Assembly: GCF_026210795.1 (NCBI RefSeq)
Contig: NC_089434.1
Location: 3,844,001 to 3,908,000 of the forward strand
Direction of reading: 5' to 3'
From: Rhizophagus irregularis
Taxonomy: Eukaryota > Glomeromycota > Glomeromycetes > Glomerales > Glomeraceae
Length of the DNA: 64,000 nucleotides
Shown: positions 1 to 12,644 of the stretch, one piece after another
Layout: the number at the start of each line of letters is the position of its first letter
How positions within the stretch are numbered: position 1 is the stretch's first letter
The notes under the pieces: model-generated
The model's database searches: none
The model's input: only the letters and a program-made list of their open reading frames with translations
Told to the model about the DNA's origin: nothing
Program-made: the position numbers and the translations under genes

Positions 1-61
1 TTCTCCCCACTTGTAGAGTTGCCTGTCAAAACGCTAACTCCAAAAAAAGCGTTTAAGCGGA

Positions 62-326
62 ATATCTCGTCATCCAGTGATCATAAAACGATGAAACCAC
101 TACCATTCGAATCGTCTCAACGAGATGCGTCGAATGGTGGCTAAATCATATTTCCAGGATCGATAGATAGCTGGAAATTATTGAATTTGTTATAAAATAG
201 TTTTGCCGATGTAAATTTTTTCTATTGATTATAAAATAATGATTTTGATACCATTCAACGCGCCTCATTGAGACGATTCGAATGGTGGTAGTTTCATATT
301 TTTATAATCACTGGATGGCGAGATAT
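62..326. repeat. Fold-back element with 76-bp imperfect inverted arms
   Basis: Bases 62-137 and 251-326 are imperfect reverse complements, both carrying the blocks CATCCAGTGAT and CCATTCGAATCGTCTCAA. The 113-bp spacer is AT-rich. No gene lies inside. The size and structure fit a small non-autonomous fold-back or MITE-like element. I could not define a target-site duplication because the homology fades gradually into the flanks. Confidence 0.8.
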
Positions 327-504
327 CACGATTATTATCACCAATACAATAATAGTAAGTGCATGACGCATGTGATGATCATTTGTAAAAAAAAAATTTG
401 TATATTTAAAAACATCCCGATTAGTGTTCAATATTTATAAAACAAGGCTATTCCTAATAAAGTTAAGGAAAAAAATTTTTTTATTTGTAAAAAAAAAAGA
501 AAAA

Positions 505-658
505 AGACTGATCGGTCTTAAAAAGACTGCGGTTCTTAAAAAGACCGACGGTCTTATTATATGTGATACAGGACCGAAAGACCGCGGTCCTACACTAAGA
601 CGGACCGGTCCGTCTTTTTATGGTGTAGGACCGTAGGACCGCGGTCTTTTAGGACCGA
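505..658. repeat. Nested palindromic GGACCG/GGTCTT iterated-word repeat
   Basis: A locally GC-rich patch in AT-rich DNA. The words GGTCTT, AAGACC, GGACCG and CGGTCC recur on both strands. The innermost palindrome is around GGACCGGTCC (602-611), flanked by AAGACCGCGGTCCTACAC (from about 580) and its reverse complement with a small insertion (to about 650). A 70-codon frame crosses it but is only a consequence of the repeat. A weaker GGTCTT-containing patch lies at about 22660-22750. Confidence 0.75.
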
Positions 659-660
659 TG

Positions 661-1489
661 ACCATCTTTACTTCAGATCCATCATCTGAATCAAGGTCTG
701 TGTTATTTATTAAAGTCATATAATTGTAAAATTTATATATTTGAAATGCATCTTCATTATCAATTCAGGAAATAGCCATGCCTTTCTGCAAGACACCATT
801 ATTAATAGTTTTATCAGTCACAGAGAGTATATACACGATGGTTGTAATGTTTGCAATCATATTTCGAAATTTTTTTTGAATCTGATTATTATTAAAATGA
901 AAAATGAATAAAAGTAAAAAAAAAGTAAATGAATTACTTATATTTATAAAAAAAATTATGACTTTTATATATTTATAATATATTTTATTTTTTTAAAAAA
1001 AGTAATAATATTACAATTACTTATTGCAAAATTTATGATTTATTATAATTATTTATGATTTATGATTATTAAAAAAATGTGATTTTATTACAATTTATTA
1101 CAAAATTATGATACATTTTATTTAAAACTTAAAAAAGTGGTTCCATTGAAAAAATTACGATTTTATTATTTATTAATATATGAAAAATTTTGATTTTTAT
1201 CAAATTTATTAAAAAAAATGCAATTTTATTGAAAAAATTACGATTTTATTACAATTTATTGCAAAATTATGATGATTTTATTACATTTATTTAAATTTAA
1301 AAAAAAGTAGTTTTCATTGAAAAATTGCGATTTTATTATTTATTTACATTGAAAAAAAATTGATTTTATCAAAAATTTATTACAATTTATGTAATAAAAT
1401 TAATTTATTAATTTATATAATAGTTTATAATTGAAATAACATAATCTCATTAACTGTTAAATATTACTTTATTAATTAAATAAATGATA
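661..1489. other. AT-rich intergenic DNA, no gene recognised
   Basis: Very AT-rich sequence with loosely repeated phrases such as TTGAAAAAATTACGATTTTA at about 1150-1400, which look like old tandem duplications of roughly 190 bp. No coding, RNA or transposon signature was recognised. Confidence 0.6.
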
Positions 1490-2000
1490 AAAAAAAGGGT
1501 AATTTTATTAGAACTAATTTGTTTATAGTTACTATATGCGGCTTTAAATTTTCTAACCTGTGAATTCAATTTTAGTTTATTTTCATTGTAACGTAAATGA
1601 TGATCATCTTTCAATTTTTCAATTTGTAAATTTATTTATTTTTTATTATTAAAAAAGTGTAATAATCTGTTGAAAAAAACCATACTTTTATAATTATAGC
1701 TATAAAAAAAGGGTGGTTTCATTGTAACTAATTTATTTATATTTATTAATTGCGGCTTTAGTTCTTTTAACTAATATTAACATGTGAATTTAATTGTAGA
1801 TTATTTTTCATTGTGACGTAAATGATGATCATCTTTTGATTTTTAATTTGTAAATTTATTAATAAAAAAAAGTATAACTAATTTATTTATAGTTACTATA
1901 TACAAGTTTCAATTTTTATAACATGTGAATCCAATTTAGATTATTTTTACTTACTGTGACGTAAATGATGATCAACTTCAATTCACAAAATTTATTTAAA
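1490..2000. repeat. Three diverged tandem copies (130-220 bp) with conserved ACGTAAATGATGATCA core
   Basis: Three successive diverged units share the order ACTAATTTxTTTATA, TGTGAATxxAATT and then the core ACGTAAATGATGATCA near 1590, 1815 and 1960. Between cores the units differ by many substitutions and indels, while the core is nearly constant. A (TTGAAA)n microsatellite follows at about 2035-2060. No coding frame is maintained. Confidence 0.7.
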
Positions 2001-2277
2001 CAACTGGTGTCCAAAAAACAATCAATTGATATATTGAAATTGAAATTGAAATTGAAATTCATTGCAATGAAACGAAATTTCAATTATGTTTATATATATT
2101 TTATATAAAAACGGACCCTGTTTTGCCATATTTGCTAACCAAATTAGGACCTACTTCCTTCCTTTTTTGGAATACAACTTATTATTACAACGGCCAATCA
2201 CAATAAACAACACTATGAAATTTAGATCATCTGATTGCTAACAACTTTGTATCGTGATCTGTATATATTGATAAAAA

Positions 2278-2545
2278 ACGTATCATAACAAAACAATAAA
2301 CAATCATGTGATCTCGTGCTATGATACGGATTTTTGTAAAATTATCTTCTAAAAATATTAAGTTTAAAAATTCCGTATACATTCCGCATGATTAATTTTT
2401 TCTGTATACATTTCTTATACATTAGTTTTTTTAAAAATAAATTGCTTATTAAATATACGGAATTTGTATACGGAATCTATAGAAATGTACATAAAATGTA
2501 TACAAAGCGTATCCTTTCCGTATACATATTTCTTATAGGGAATAA
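2278..2545. repeat. Iterated ATACGGA/TCCGTAT inverted-word element
   Basis: The words ATACGGA and TCCGTAT, with CCGTATACAT and GTATACGGAAT variants, occur repeatedly and in both orientations, for example near 2325, 2372, 2455, 2470 and 2515. This gives many alternative hairpins. The same word family recurs at 55235-55400. A 70-codon frame across it is not judged to be a gene. Confidence 0.6.
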
Positions 2546-3039
2546 CTCATTATATATAATAAAAATCATGATATATGTAAAAAAGCCCAAGGAAAAATAA
2601 TATGCTAAAATAACTATTGAAAATAAACAACTTTACATTTCACGTGTGTCAAATTCCACTTTTACATGCGAATTTTGATAACTTTTTATTATATTATTAT
2701 ATTTAATTATCAACAAATAGCTTATAGTAATAATAAACCAACTCCAAATTACTAAAAAAAATATTTATTAATTATTTAATTGTCAATTTCATTGTTTAAG
2801 ATTGGCACAATTTTTACTTTTTTAGCATTAAATGTCCAGAGCGAAATTTAATGAAAATTGCATAGTTGGCAATAATACACAAATATTAAAACTGTGATAA
2901 CGCAATATTTTTAATAAAAATCAATATAATATATGTAAAAAAACTAAGGAAAAATAATATATTAAAATAATTATAACTTCACTATGGAAAAAAATTGTAC
3001 GCGTTTCAATTTCACTTGCTATATGTCTAATTCAGAATT
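2546..3039. other. AT-rich intergenic DNA, nothing recognised
   Basis: Contains two short similar stretches (near 2580 and 2940, both with ATGTAAAAAA then AAGGAAAAATAATAT) but no coding or structural RNA signature. Confidence 0.5.
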
Positions 3040-3069
3040 CAATTCATAATTATTTGGTTGGTAAATAAT

Positions 3070-4205
3070 TTGTCAACTTATTTGTACTAATAATAATTTC
3101 TGTTAATTTACCAACCACTTGATTCATTGTTGGTCTATTGTCTGGTTTGTTATCCAACATTCTAATCATAATGTAGAATAAAAATTTAATTTTTGTATGA
3201 TAACTGACAATACGATTAATAAAATATTAAAAATTATTCCAGCATATAAATTAGAACAATCAGCAAAAGTATCTAAAACAACCATTTCTCTATAACCTTG
3301 CAAAATTTTCTTAATTAAATTACCATCATATAGTAACTTGTCTTTAAATGATCATCAAGCGCTTGATATTGTTAGTATCAGTTCTTTTATCGTTTATAAA
3401 TATAAACAAAAAGTTAATTAGGGTAGGCAGAAGGTGTATATTAATAGATAAATATGACAATAAATAATGCAATGTTAATAAACATAAAATTATCTCCAAA
3501 TAATAAATGACCAAAATATCTTCAAATCCGATCAGATGTGAATAAAGTATTGCACTCCCAATGGCAAATACGATCAGACACAAATAAAGGATTATGATGA
3601 TATGATGATAAATAACAATAAAAATCAATGGGTTAGGTGTATATGACAACAAATGACAATGAGATAACCAAAGAATTTAATAACAATAAAAATATTTTAT
3701 TAAATATCGATAAATGCCACTTAATATCTTAGTGATTTGGATATCTATCTAATTACATCAAAAAATATCGCATCTATTTATAAGTAAAAACACTAAACTA
3801 AAAATGTTTAAAATGTTTGATATGTACCATATATACCACATAGATCCTCCCGTTATATGACATTGATCATCCAACAGTAATTAATCGTCCCGGTAATTAC
3901 CATTGATCAATGGTTATATCACGTGACTTCATCACATCATTTTTTATCATAACAATATCTCCCATTACAATACCGTATATATTGTCAATTGCACCTTATT
4001 GAATGAACCTGATTGCCTCTTAGATACTCTTTTGATTCTGCTTAATAATCCAAAAATTTGCTAATTTGATAGTAGTTTATTTATTTTAAAAATTTAACAA
4101 TTAAATATATTACCAAATCATGATGCACAATTCCTTTATTGTGTAATAATAATACAGCACATGTCAACTGGTACACCAATTCGTATTTATCCTTCCAGGT
4201 GAGAT
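3070..4205 (-). pseudogene. Decayed protein-kinase gene with an internal insertion
   Basis: Fragments of a eukaryotic protein kinase can be read on the minus strand in the correct order. Near 4205-4107 the frame gives LTWKDKYELVYQLTCAVLLL followed by HHDL, the catalytic loop with R changed to H. Near 4060-3970 a degenerate TIKLAxF and IYG correspond to the DFG and activation-segment region. Near 3345-3230 comes LIKKILQGYREMVVLDTFAD. Near 3165-3100 comes DNKPDNRPTMNQVVGKL. A single missing G in the CWDN codons (near 3165), several stops, and about 600 bp of unrelated sequence (about 3350-3950) break it. The order and wording match the large kinase family of Glomeromycotina. It cannot encode a functional enzyme. 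Sequence decay is far advanced, so the ends are approximate. Confidence 0.8.
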
Positions 4206-4207
4206 TA

Positions 4208-5705
4208 TTAGAGTTTTCTTTCAAATATTAATTTAGTGATCACACCAATTGATCCATTGCAAAGTTCTTCAACTGGTTCACTAAATAACTTATTTGTTAA
4301 AAACATAACTTTTGCTCCTTCTCTTATTATTAATTCAAATAGAAGATTAGTAGTGTAATGTCTAAATTGCTTGTCATATTCTTTTGGCATGCATTGTGTA
4401 CAATTGATGTAATCACCTGCTATTGATCTTGAAGAAATATCTTTAAGAATAGGAAAAAACTGCATATTAAGTTATTAATTGAATCAGCTTCATATCAAAA
4501 TCCATTAATATAAGTGATATTATCATTTTTAGATATAGAATAGGGACAATATTTAATTGGTCCTTTAGTTTTCTAAATTATTATTTTGCTAATAAAATAA
4601 TACTTTTTTCTTAACTAATCTTTTTGTTCATAAACTTAGTATACTTCCAGATTGAACTTCTTATAATATATTGTAAAATAATCTACCAATTTCTCATTTT
4701 GTGAGAAATAGTTAAAAAAAGGAAATATAATTATTTCTTACACATGAGCATAAATATGAAACAAATTTAACACATTTCATTTTTAATGATATATGGTCCA
4801 CTAACTATCCATTAACAGACCTTCAGACCTTCACAAATTGGATGTTACATTTTGTATGTTTATAAGCTATCAGTTTAGGTTGACCTAATCATTTTATAGT
4901 ATTTGTAATTTTCAACCAAATATCTTTTGCACTATGATATTGATTCAACTTCATAATAAACTTTTTAAATCCAGAAGTAGATCGTATTAGAGGAGAATTT
5001 TTTGCTATAAAAATTATCATTCTGGAGTATAAAAAACCTGCTGCTCATTAACATGTTGAAGTTGAGCAAGATCACCAATAAGCAGCCAATAAATTTCAGC
5101 TATAGTCATAGTATAAGAAATCTGTGGAAGACCAAATCCTTGAACCATTGTATTAATGTGATGTTCCTTTTGACAAAAATAAGAAACTCCTGTGCTAATA
5201 TAAGAAGCTACAGTTGTTGTTTTAGTTTCATTAATAATAGGACATTCAGTATGAATATTATTAGTAATAAAATCTGCAGCTGTTAATTGATATAATAAAA
5301 AAGTTCTATGTTGATTTAATATTTTAGTTCTATTCTGATGATTTCTTAACTTTAAAGTGATAAGTAAATATAATGAGGTCAATACTATAATAATGTTATC
5401 TAGAATTAGGATAAAGTAATATTGATTTTGTATAACTGCCTAAGCTATCTTTAAAGCACCAATTTGTATCTTCATTCATTTTTAGTTAAATTTTAAAAGT
5501 TTGCAGACAATAATTGGTTGCAGCAGCAATCTTATTTTTGAGTTCCCATTTTTTTATAAGCCTTTTTAAATAAAGGTATTTTATGCATCATGATTATATA
5601 AAAGCCTTTGCCATATGAAGGAAATAATAGTGGTTCAATATTTTTATCATAAAATGGTATTGGAAATTCATTATTATTAGGATCAGTTAAAAATCCAGCC
5701 ATCAG
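4208..5705 (-). pseudogene. Helitron / PIF1-like helicase remnants
   Basis: Minus-strand fragments resemble parts of a Helitron replicase-helicase. Around 5700-5560 the text ends in FPIPFYDKNIEPLLFP then GKGFY, like the tract before the Helitron rolling-circle domain. Positions 5382-5017 give 121 codons including QGFGLPQISYTMTIAEIYWL, similar to the Helitron_like_N domain. Positions 4465-4208 give 85 codons with EGAKVMFLTNKL and ELCNGSIGVIT, matching the C-terminal part of PIF1-family helicases, where a VGAKVM.L.N block precedes LCNG. The pieces are out of frame with each other, and no Walker A or B motif is seen, so the helicase core is lost. The order is right for one element transcribed on the minus strand. 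Family assignment is by motif recall and needs a profile search. Confidence 0.6.
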
Positions 5706-6640
5706 TCTATAATAATGAAAATCTTCATTGTATTAAAATTATAAGGACTGAAGATGGATGTAAATTAGTATTAGATAATAAATGTGTATGATTTGAGAAT
5801 TATTACTAAGTGATGTGGTTGGAAAAATAATTGGTAGTCCATTCTATATGCTACAATTTATTACAGTTTGATATGGTCTAAATAAGGATTATTATTACAT
5901 AACCATATTGCTGCATCATTTAAGAATAATGACACTATGAGTTAGGCTGATTATTATCTAATATAGCACTAACAGTACTAGAATATAGTACAAGACAGAG
6001 TATTAATATTTTTGAATATTTAAAAGTTCCAATTAAGTGACAATAATTTGTGTAAATATTTGTATTTAAAGCTCTATCTAATAAACAGCTAAGTTGAATA
6101 GGTGAAAGGTAAATTTAGTGATATAGAGGCACATTATAGATTTCATAATCAGGAATTGAATCAGAAATTGGTCTTTTAATATGATTGCTTAGAATTATAG
6201 CAAGAAGAACATGTTGTAATTCTTTTAGGTTTTGTATTATCAGTATAAAAAACCAATTTAACATGTGAGATATTTTGATAAATGCTATTGAATAGATTCA
6301 TCATATAATTCCCATCTTGCTTCTGTTGGATATAACAATTGTATAAAACATTTTATATTACACTCATATATAGAAAATCAAGCATTTATATATATAGTTA
6401 TAATAGCCTTTAAATTCAAAATTTTTTTATAAATATTATTGATCCATCTTTAAAATCTGTGATTATGAATTAAAGTATCCAGTTATTCTCAGTATTATTA
6501 TATAATTAATACTAATTTCAAAAGTTGCAACCAGATTGTTTTTACTAATGGAAACAAATTATATAAAGATAATATAATAAAGTTCTAAGAATGAGAAAAC
6601 TCAAGATAGGAATATTGATGGATTAGTTTTTATATTTGAT
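5706..6640. other. No gene recognised; possibly more transposon debris
   Basis: Minus-strand reading around 6180-6100 gives RPISDSIPDYEIYNVPLY before a stop, which looks once-coding and may be the upstream part of the adjacent Helitron-like wreck. The rest is AT-rich without a recognisable product. Confidence 0.35.
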
Positions 6641-6669
6641 TATTATTATCATGTATCCATTTATTTTAA

Positions 6670-6970
6670 GGCTTAGTTTGACTTGGTTTCAGTTGGCTTA
6701 GTTTAACTTGATTGTTCTAATTGGGCTTAGTTGGACTTGCTTATTATTTGGGACTTAGTAGGCTTATACCTTTATTATTGGGCTTAGAAAAAAAACAAAA
6801 TTATTTTAGTATAACTTAATTATCTTACTTATTAGTTGAGGCTTATTAGACTTATACTTTTATTATCAGGCTTAGAAAAATAAAATTATTTTGGTATAAC
6901 TTAATTGTTTTAATTGGGCTTAGTTGGGCTTATTAGACTTATACCTTTATTATTGGGCTTAGAAAAAACA
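6670..6970. repeat. Tandem GGCTTA-rich repeats, about 3 copies of 75-95 bp
   Basis: Units at about 6750-6790, 6838-6880 and 6916-6965 each read GGCTTAnnnGxCTTATAC, then CTTTATTATxxGGCTTAGAA and an A-rich tract. Shorter GGCTTAGTTxGACTTG words precede them from 6670. A 76-codon frame beginning at 6914 is a by-product of the repeat. Confidence 0.7.
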
Positions 6971-6989
6971 AAAATTGTTTCGGTAAACA

Positions 6990-8095
6990 TTAGTACTTTA
7001 CATCACATGCAAAATGCAGTTGCACAAGATTTCAATTTAGTTTCTAATTTGTCACATACAGTGGCTTCCAAAAAATACGCACTAAAATTTTTAAAATTGT
7101 TAATTGTATATAAAAAGTTATATTGCAAATTTGATATTATATAAAAATAATAGTTGAAATTCTTTGTTTTAATGATATTACATTAATATGCCATAGGCGC
7201 AATTGTATTTAGCATTTAGAATAGAAAATCTGCACATAATCCTTATCTGTTATAAGATAGTCTGATTCCAGTTTATGTTTTTAAGTTAAAAGTCCTTTAA
7301 TATATTTTATTGATTTTTTATATTAATTTGTTTATAGCTAGTTCTACTATCTGTATATAAATAACATCAATTATCAATATAGAATTTTAGAGAAATTATA
7401 ATTCCGATTTTTTTTTATGAAATTGACTTCAATTGTGAATTTATAATTATTCTTAATAATTCTAATATTATTTTTTGCTATATTTTTGTATTTTATATTC
7501 TGCTATCAAATTATTAATTAATATTTTAACTACTGTTTTTGTTGCAATTCCTATCGACACCCATCTCATGAATATTCATAGTATCACCATTCAATGTTGA
7601 TTGTACAACTTTAGTTTACAGGATCTTTCAAAAATTTTCATCCATTATTAGCTCTGTTATTTAGCAATTCATGGATGATAATATTCTTTCCATTATATTA
7701 TTATATTTTGCTCAAATATTAATTCTATCTTATTATTAATTGTTATATAACTAAATTTAAATAATTATTTTTTGTTTTTCTTTTTTTTTTCAGAAAGGTG
7801 AATATTTCAAGTATTATAACTTAATGTACTTTCTAATGTAGAAGAATGCAACTGAGGATGCTTTAGGTCATAATTCTCTGCTATAGAACATAGTAATAGG
7901 AAATTTGATGATTGAAAATAAAGATAAAAAATAGGAGCATAATATTATAATTTGTATTTGTATTTTGTTATCTAATATATCCAAATAGTTGTATTCAAAC
8001 TTTATAAATTGATATAGTAATCTACTGTAAGTTGTGAAATTGTTTCACATTTAATCAAATACCTATTAATATATTGTTATATTTACTTCAATTTA
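6990..8095. other. AT-rich intergenic DNA, nothing recognised
   Basis: No open frame longer than about 60 codons, no splice-joined homology and no structured repeat were recognised. Confidence 0.5.
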
Positions 8096-8099
8096 CCAC

Positions 8100-9450
8100 G
8101 AAAATTTGAGTGATATGTCCTTTAAAGAAATTGTATATTGTGAAGACTACATGTCTACATTGGCTGGAATATCTACATGTTTTAAGAATATTTCCAGACC
8201 ATCTATACTGGTTGAGTCAAATGCTTTGCAGATATCTTGAAAATCAATCCACAGTTCCTTTTGGTGAGTTTGCACATCTTCAGTTGTAATTGCATTAATT
8301 ATATAAATGTGGTAATAATTATAGCAAAATTATAATACCAGATAATAATTTTTCAGGTATTTTAAACAATAAAGTTTTTTTCTCAATAATAATAATAACT
8401 AATTGAATTTTCAAGCTTTATAAGATACATTATTGTAATAAACCAAGGTTTTTCTCATAAGCTGTCTTGCTATAGATTATTAAATTTAATTAATTAAAAT
8501 TTTCTAATATGTAGATATTTACTCTGTTATGTGCTTTTGACATATCTTGTAAAATAGATCACAAATTTTCATTTCATTTTAAAATAAATGATGGTTTATA
8601 TATATACTAATATGCAGCATGTATTTGTAGGTCAGTAAAGTATTTACTATATAATAATCCACATTTAATGGTCTATAATTAATTTAAAACTAATATCATA
8701 GTAGTTATCATAGTTTTCATCCCACTTCAGTAAAGTATAATTGGTCATATGTTAAGTTATATTCCCATTATTTTAGTTTGGTTGGGTTTGGTTGGAAATT
8801 TTTGCATTTGTACATTATGATATACAAGTATATAAAATAAATATATATTGATTAACACTTCAACATTATAAAACTATCTACAAAAGTATAGGATAACAAG
8901 GTTAATTATGAAATTTGCTACTTCCATGTTCTTCTTCTTCATCATCTTTAGGACAGGGTTTTCCAAATATGATTGTTTTATTTTGAGGTCTAGTAAATTT
9001 TTGATTTATCATATTATTGTTGAATATATTTTTTTCATCTTCATTGTAAAAATGTACAAATCCATGCCTAAATATGAATCACTTCTTCTGTTGTAATATT
9101 TCTAAAGTTATTAATTAACTGAACAATGAAATATTTAAAAAGTATTTACTTGTAAAAATACTTACAGGCACTAAGCCAATGTCATGTTGCTATTCTCTTT
9201 TTGTCTGGTTTTTCAATATGAATAAAACTTTTTTCTGATATTAACCTTGTTATATGAGTTCTACCTAATTCTTACATCTTAAATGAAATATAATATATTA
9301 TTAGAGATTGAGTATAAAATGTATTTGACCATCTTTACTGTTCATTGCTGAACAATTAAAAGTCAATTAATAATTTTTTAATCCATCTGGACCAGCTGCT
9401 GATTGTGTAAGTCCAAATATTGATTTTATATAAAAGTACTAGTTTCTTGG
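8100..9450 (-). pseudogene. Decayed LINE reverse-transcriptase fragments
   Basis: Two minus-strand blocks resemble conserved reverse-transcriptase motifs of non-LTR elements. Near 9425-9385 the frame gives LTQSAAGPDGL, like the AxGPDG block before the fingers. Near 8265-8170 it gives ELWIDFQDICKAFDSTSIDG, like motif A with its catalytic aspartate. The order along the minus strand is correct. Between them many stops and frameshifts occur, and the stretch near 8965-8935 reads PQNKTIIFGKPCPKDDEEEE in one frame. The YxDD motif was not found. It is diverged from the intact LINE at 26-34 kb, so it is an older copy or a different family. Confidence 0.5.
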
Positions 9451-11516
9451 AAAAAACCTTAACAAACTCTTTTTATGTGAAGTAGTATATCTCCATTTTA
9501 GTTCTTATTTAAGACTTTTAATTAAGACTATTTGACATTTTTTGTTGGTTCTCATTGTTATTAAATTGGTAATAATAGTGATATATTAATAAAGTTCTTC
9601 TGACTATAAAAAATTATTATGTTTCTCAGATATTTGTCAAAATATTTTTATAAAAAAAGAGTACTACCTAAATGTAAAGTTAATTTCTATCACTTGTACT
9701 ACCAGATTTTCTAATACAAATCATTATATTCTAAATTATGATGCTGCCAATAATTTCCAAAGTGTTATTACTGCTCTTTTTAATATATTTTGACATTTTT
9801 TGTTTACTGCAATAAATTTTTATAACTTAAATGTATACTTAAATTATGTGATTCCTGATTCTGATGAACTTGTTCAATTCATATTAATTATCCGATGATT
9901 TTTCTGAACTATTATTATCTGTATCTTTACCTTGAGTTCATCTTTATTTTTTTTAAAAAAAATAAAACCAATAGAATAATGGAAATAAGAATAATAAATT
10001 ATAATATGCTTCAATTTTGAAATTTTTAAAGTTTTAGAAATGTTAACATCTCTTTTGGGGAGGTTGTCACTAAAGTCCATATAAAAATTGAAAATTGGTT
10101 TTTTTTATATAAATAATAAAAGCAATTGATCCATTAAACACAGTAATTTGAGCAATCAATGAGACAATGTAATGAGTGTCAGGGTTTAATATGAGTATAA
10201 ATACCAATTATAAAGTTTATTACAATATTACCAATCCTGGCAAATTGTATTCATTGTGGTAAGTATTGTAATATATTGATGTCCTTATATAATAAATCCA
10301 TAATAATGTCTATAATTTATTCATTATCCTTCAGTATTAGATATTAAAAGCAGTACTGATAATTTTCATTTTAATATGACATTGATTCCTTACATTTATT
10401 TTTTAAGTTGCAAAATTCTCCTATTAGTATTATAAGTTGCTGATGTTCTGAAAATTTTGAGTTGTCTATGATTATTTATTATATTTATGGTTGTGATGCT
10501 AACAACTTATATTAGGCAAGCGTTCAGATGTTCATCTTGCACTTTGAACAATTTCCAAGTTGATATCAAATATACAGATGAGAATTATTTGAAAATAAAG
10601 AATTTTAAAGCAGGAATTGATTAATTATATGAAAATGGGAGATATAACAATAAGAGTATTTAAACAATATATTTTTGTATGTAAAAACCATAGAAGAAAA
10701 AATTCGCATGAATGGCATGATGCTAAATTTACATTTTTTTGGATCTAAAGATTTTAGTTATATCATATTGAAGAATGGATAACTTGTTAATGGAAAATTA
10801 TTTTTTTTTTAAGAAAAACATTTGGGAGATTTATAAAATATTTAAATTTTATTTTAGAAAAAATGAAGTGATTGAATATTAAGATGAAGAGAATTTATAC
10901 TGAATTTATCATAAATAAAGATTTATCCATATTTATATTTAAATCTCATTTAAATTTTAGACCCTATGTTGTCCTACTATGTAAAAATATAGAAAAAGGT
11001 AAATACCAATATATATTTTGATTTATTCTGAGTATTAATCACTTCACTATATATATTACATAATATTTTTTTTTTTAGAAATAGTATATATGATAGTATA
11101 AGAATTAAAGGGAGGGAATATTTTTTAAAAAGAAATGAAGGAGGAAGGGATATTTAAATATTCTCATAACGAAATGTGGCAGTGCAAAAAAATTTTGTTT
11201 ATCAGGCTAAACAGCAACTGAGCTTTTCCAAAAAAAAGTAATAACTGTTGATCCGTGATTAGTATTGAATATATTATTTCTTTGTTTAGTTGGAAACTGA
11301 TTTTACTGATTAAAGATTAAAGGTTACAATTACATTATGTAAATTTTATTTTATATGTACGCGTATGGTAATAATTTATATTTATTTCTATTACAATATT
11401 ACAATATGAGTTCATTATCGCTTAAATTTTAGTATTAAATTTTGCAAATTATATTTATAGTGATGAGTTTAATAGTATACATATATTGTTCATTTCTTCT
11501 AAATCGAATTATTGCT
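9451..11516. other. AT-rich intergenic DNA, nothing firmly recognised
   Basis: One short plus-strand phrase near 10233-10270 (ANCIHCGKYC) has paired cysteines and might be transposon debris. No gene can be supported. Homopolymer and dinucleotide tracts are common. Confidence 0.4.
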
Positions 11517-11517
11517 A

Positions 11518-11649
11518 AATATCACCACTGGTGATTATCATCTTACCAGAATCAGGGTAGAGTTTTGGGCGGAATTAAAAGTGACATGAAATTCTGCCCA
11601 CCAATATTTGCTAATGCTGGTTTGGTAATAATCACCACGTGGTGATTTT
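11518..11649. repeat. Small fold-back element with TCACCACxxGGTGAT ends
   Basis: The left arm starts ATATCACCACTGGTGATTAT and the right arm ends ATAATCACCACGTGGTGATT, so each terminus is itself palindromic. Inner arms (GGGCGGAATT versus GAAATTCTGCCC, and TTACCAGAATCAG versus CTGGTTTGGTAA) are imperfect complements. The length of about 130 bp fits a MITE-like element. Confidence 0.65.
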
Positions 11650-12640
11650 TTGACATTTCCATTATAAAAACCATATGTCTGATTAAATTTTTTCTCATTA
11701 TAAAATTTTTTAGTCCTTTCTTAATAGATAAATTACTTCTAATATACAGGAATAAAGAAGATTTATACTTCCCAATTTTATGATTGTAAAGAAATTACTA
11801 CATCTTATAATTATTATGTGGTGCAACAAGTCTTATCAATTTAAATTTACCTATGTTTATTTATGTATTAACTATTTTTTTAGAATTTTTACATATAATT
11901 AATATAATTAGAATAGAAAGTTGAACTAGTGTTAAATTTATTTATACATTATACTCGTAGATAATACATATAATTTGCAATACTACTAGTTTTATCCATT
12001 GCGATTTTTTAACGGAATTCTGTGATTGATGCTTTTTTCAAGTTGCGAGATTAAGTTTTGAATGATTAATAACAGAATTATGCAATTTTTTCATATTTTT
12101 CAAACGTTTTTCGTTTTCCTTCTTGACTAAAATTATAAATAGATAATCTTTTTCAACGCAAAAAAATCTTTAGCTATCTTTTAAAATTTGATCTTGGTTT
12201 ATAGTTTAAGGAAATGATGTATGTAAATTATAAGCAAACGTTTCTTGAAACTTTTCAAATAATACATTTGATTCTAATAACAGGAATCAATTTGCGAACA
12301 ATTTATGCAGCAACAAATTTATGTATGGTATGACGCCTGATTACCCACTGTAAAATTGTACAATTGGTTCAGCTGCCGGATAAACAACTGAAATAAAATA
12401 TTAATCTTCGAACGGATTAGAGATAAAACCAACAGAAAAAAGTTCAATTGGAACAAATGGATATCAAATAGATTACAACACAATATTCAGCTTCATCACT
12501 GACAGATCAAGGATAATACACTTTGCGAACAGTCAAAATAGTGAAATTATATGGCCTGGCAGTACTTATGCATAGAAAATATGTCGAAAAGTATTGTAGC
12601 TTTTTATAATTCAAATTCGATTGTTATTTAATTTCCACAA
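11650..12640. other. Intergenic DNA, nothing recognised
   Basis: AT-rich to about 12230, then slightly more balanced composition to 12560. No motif or intron-joined frame was recognised. Confidence 0.4.
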
Positions 12641-12644
12641 AAAA

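Noticed and set aside
3344-3652. 102-codon hydrophobic minus-strand frame
   Set aside because: It lies in the AT-rich insertion inside the kinase wreck, is dominated by I, L and Y as expected from AT-rich random sequence, and shows no conserved motif.
5053-5286. 77-codon plus-strand frame over the Helitron-like fragment
   Set aside because: It is antisense to the frame that shows Helitron-like motifs and has no motif of its own.
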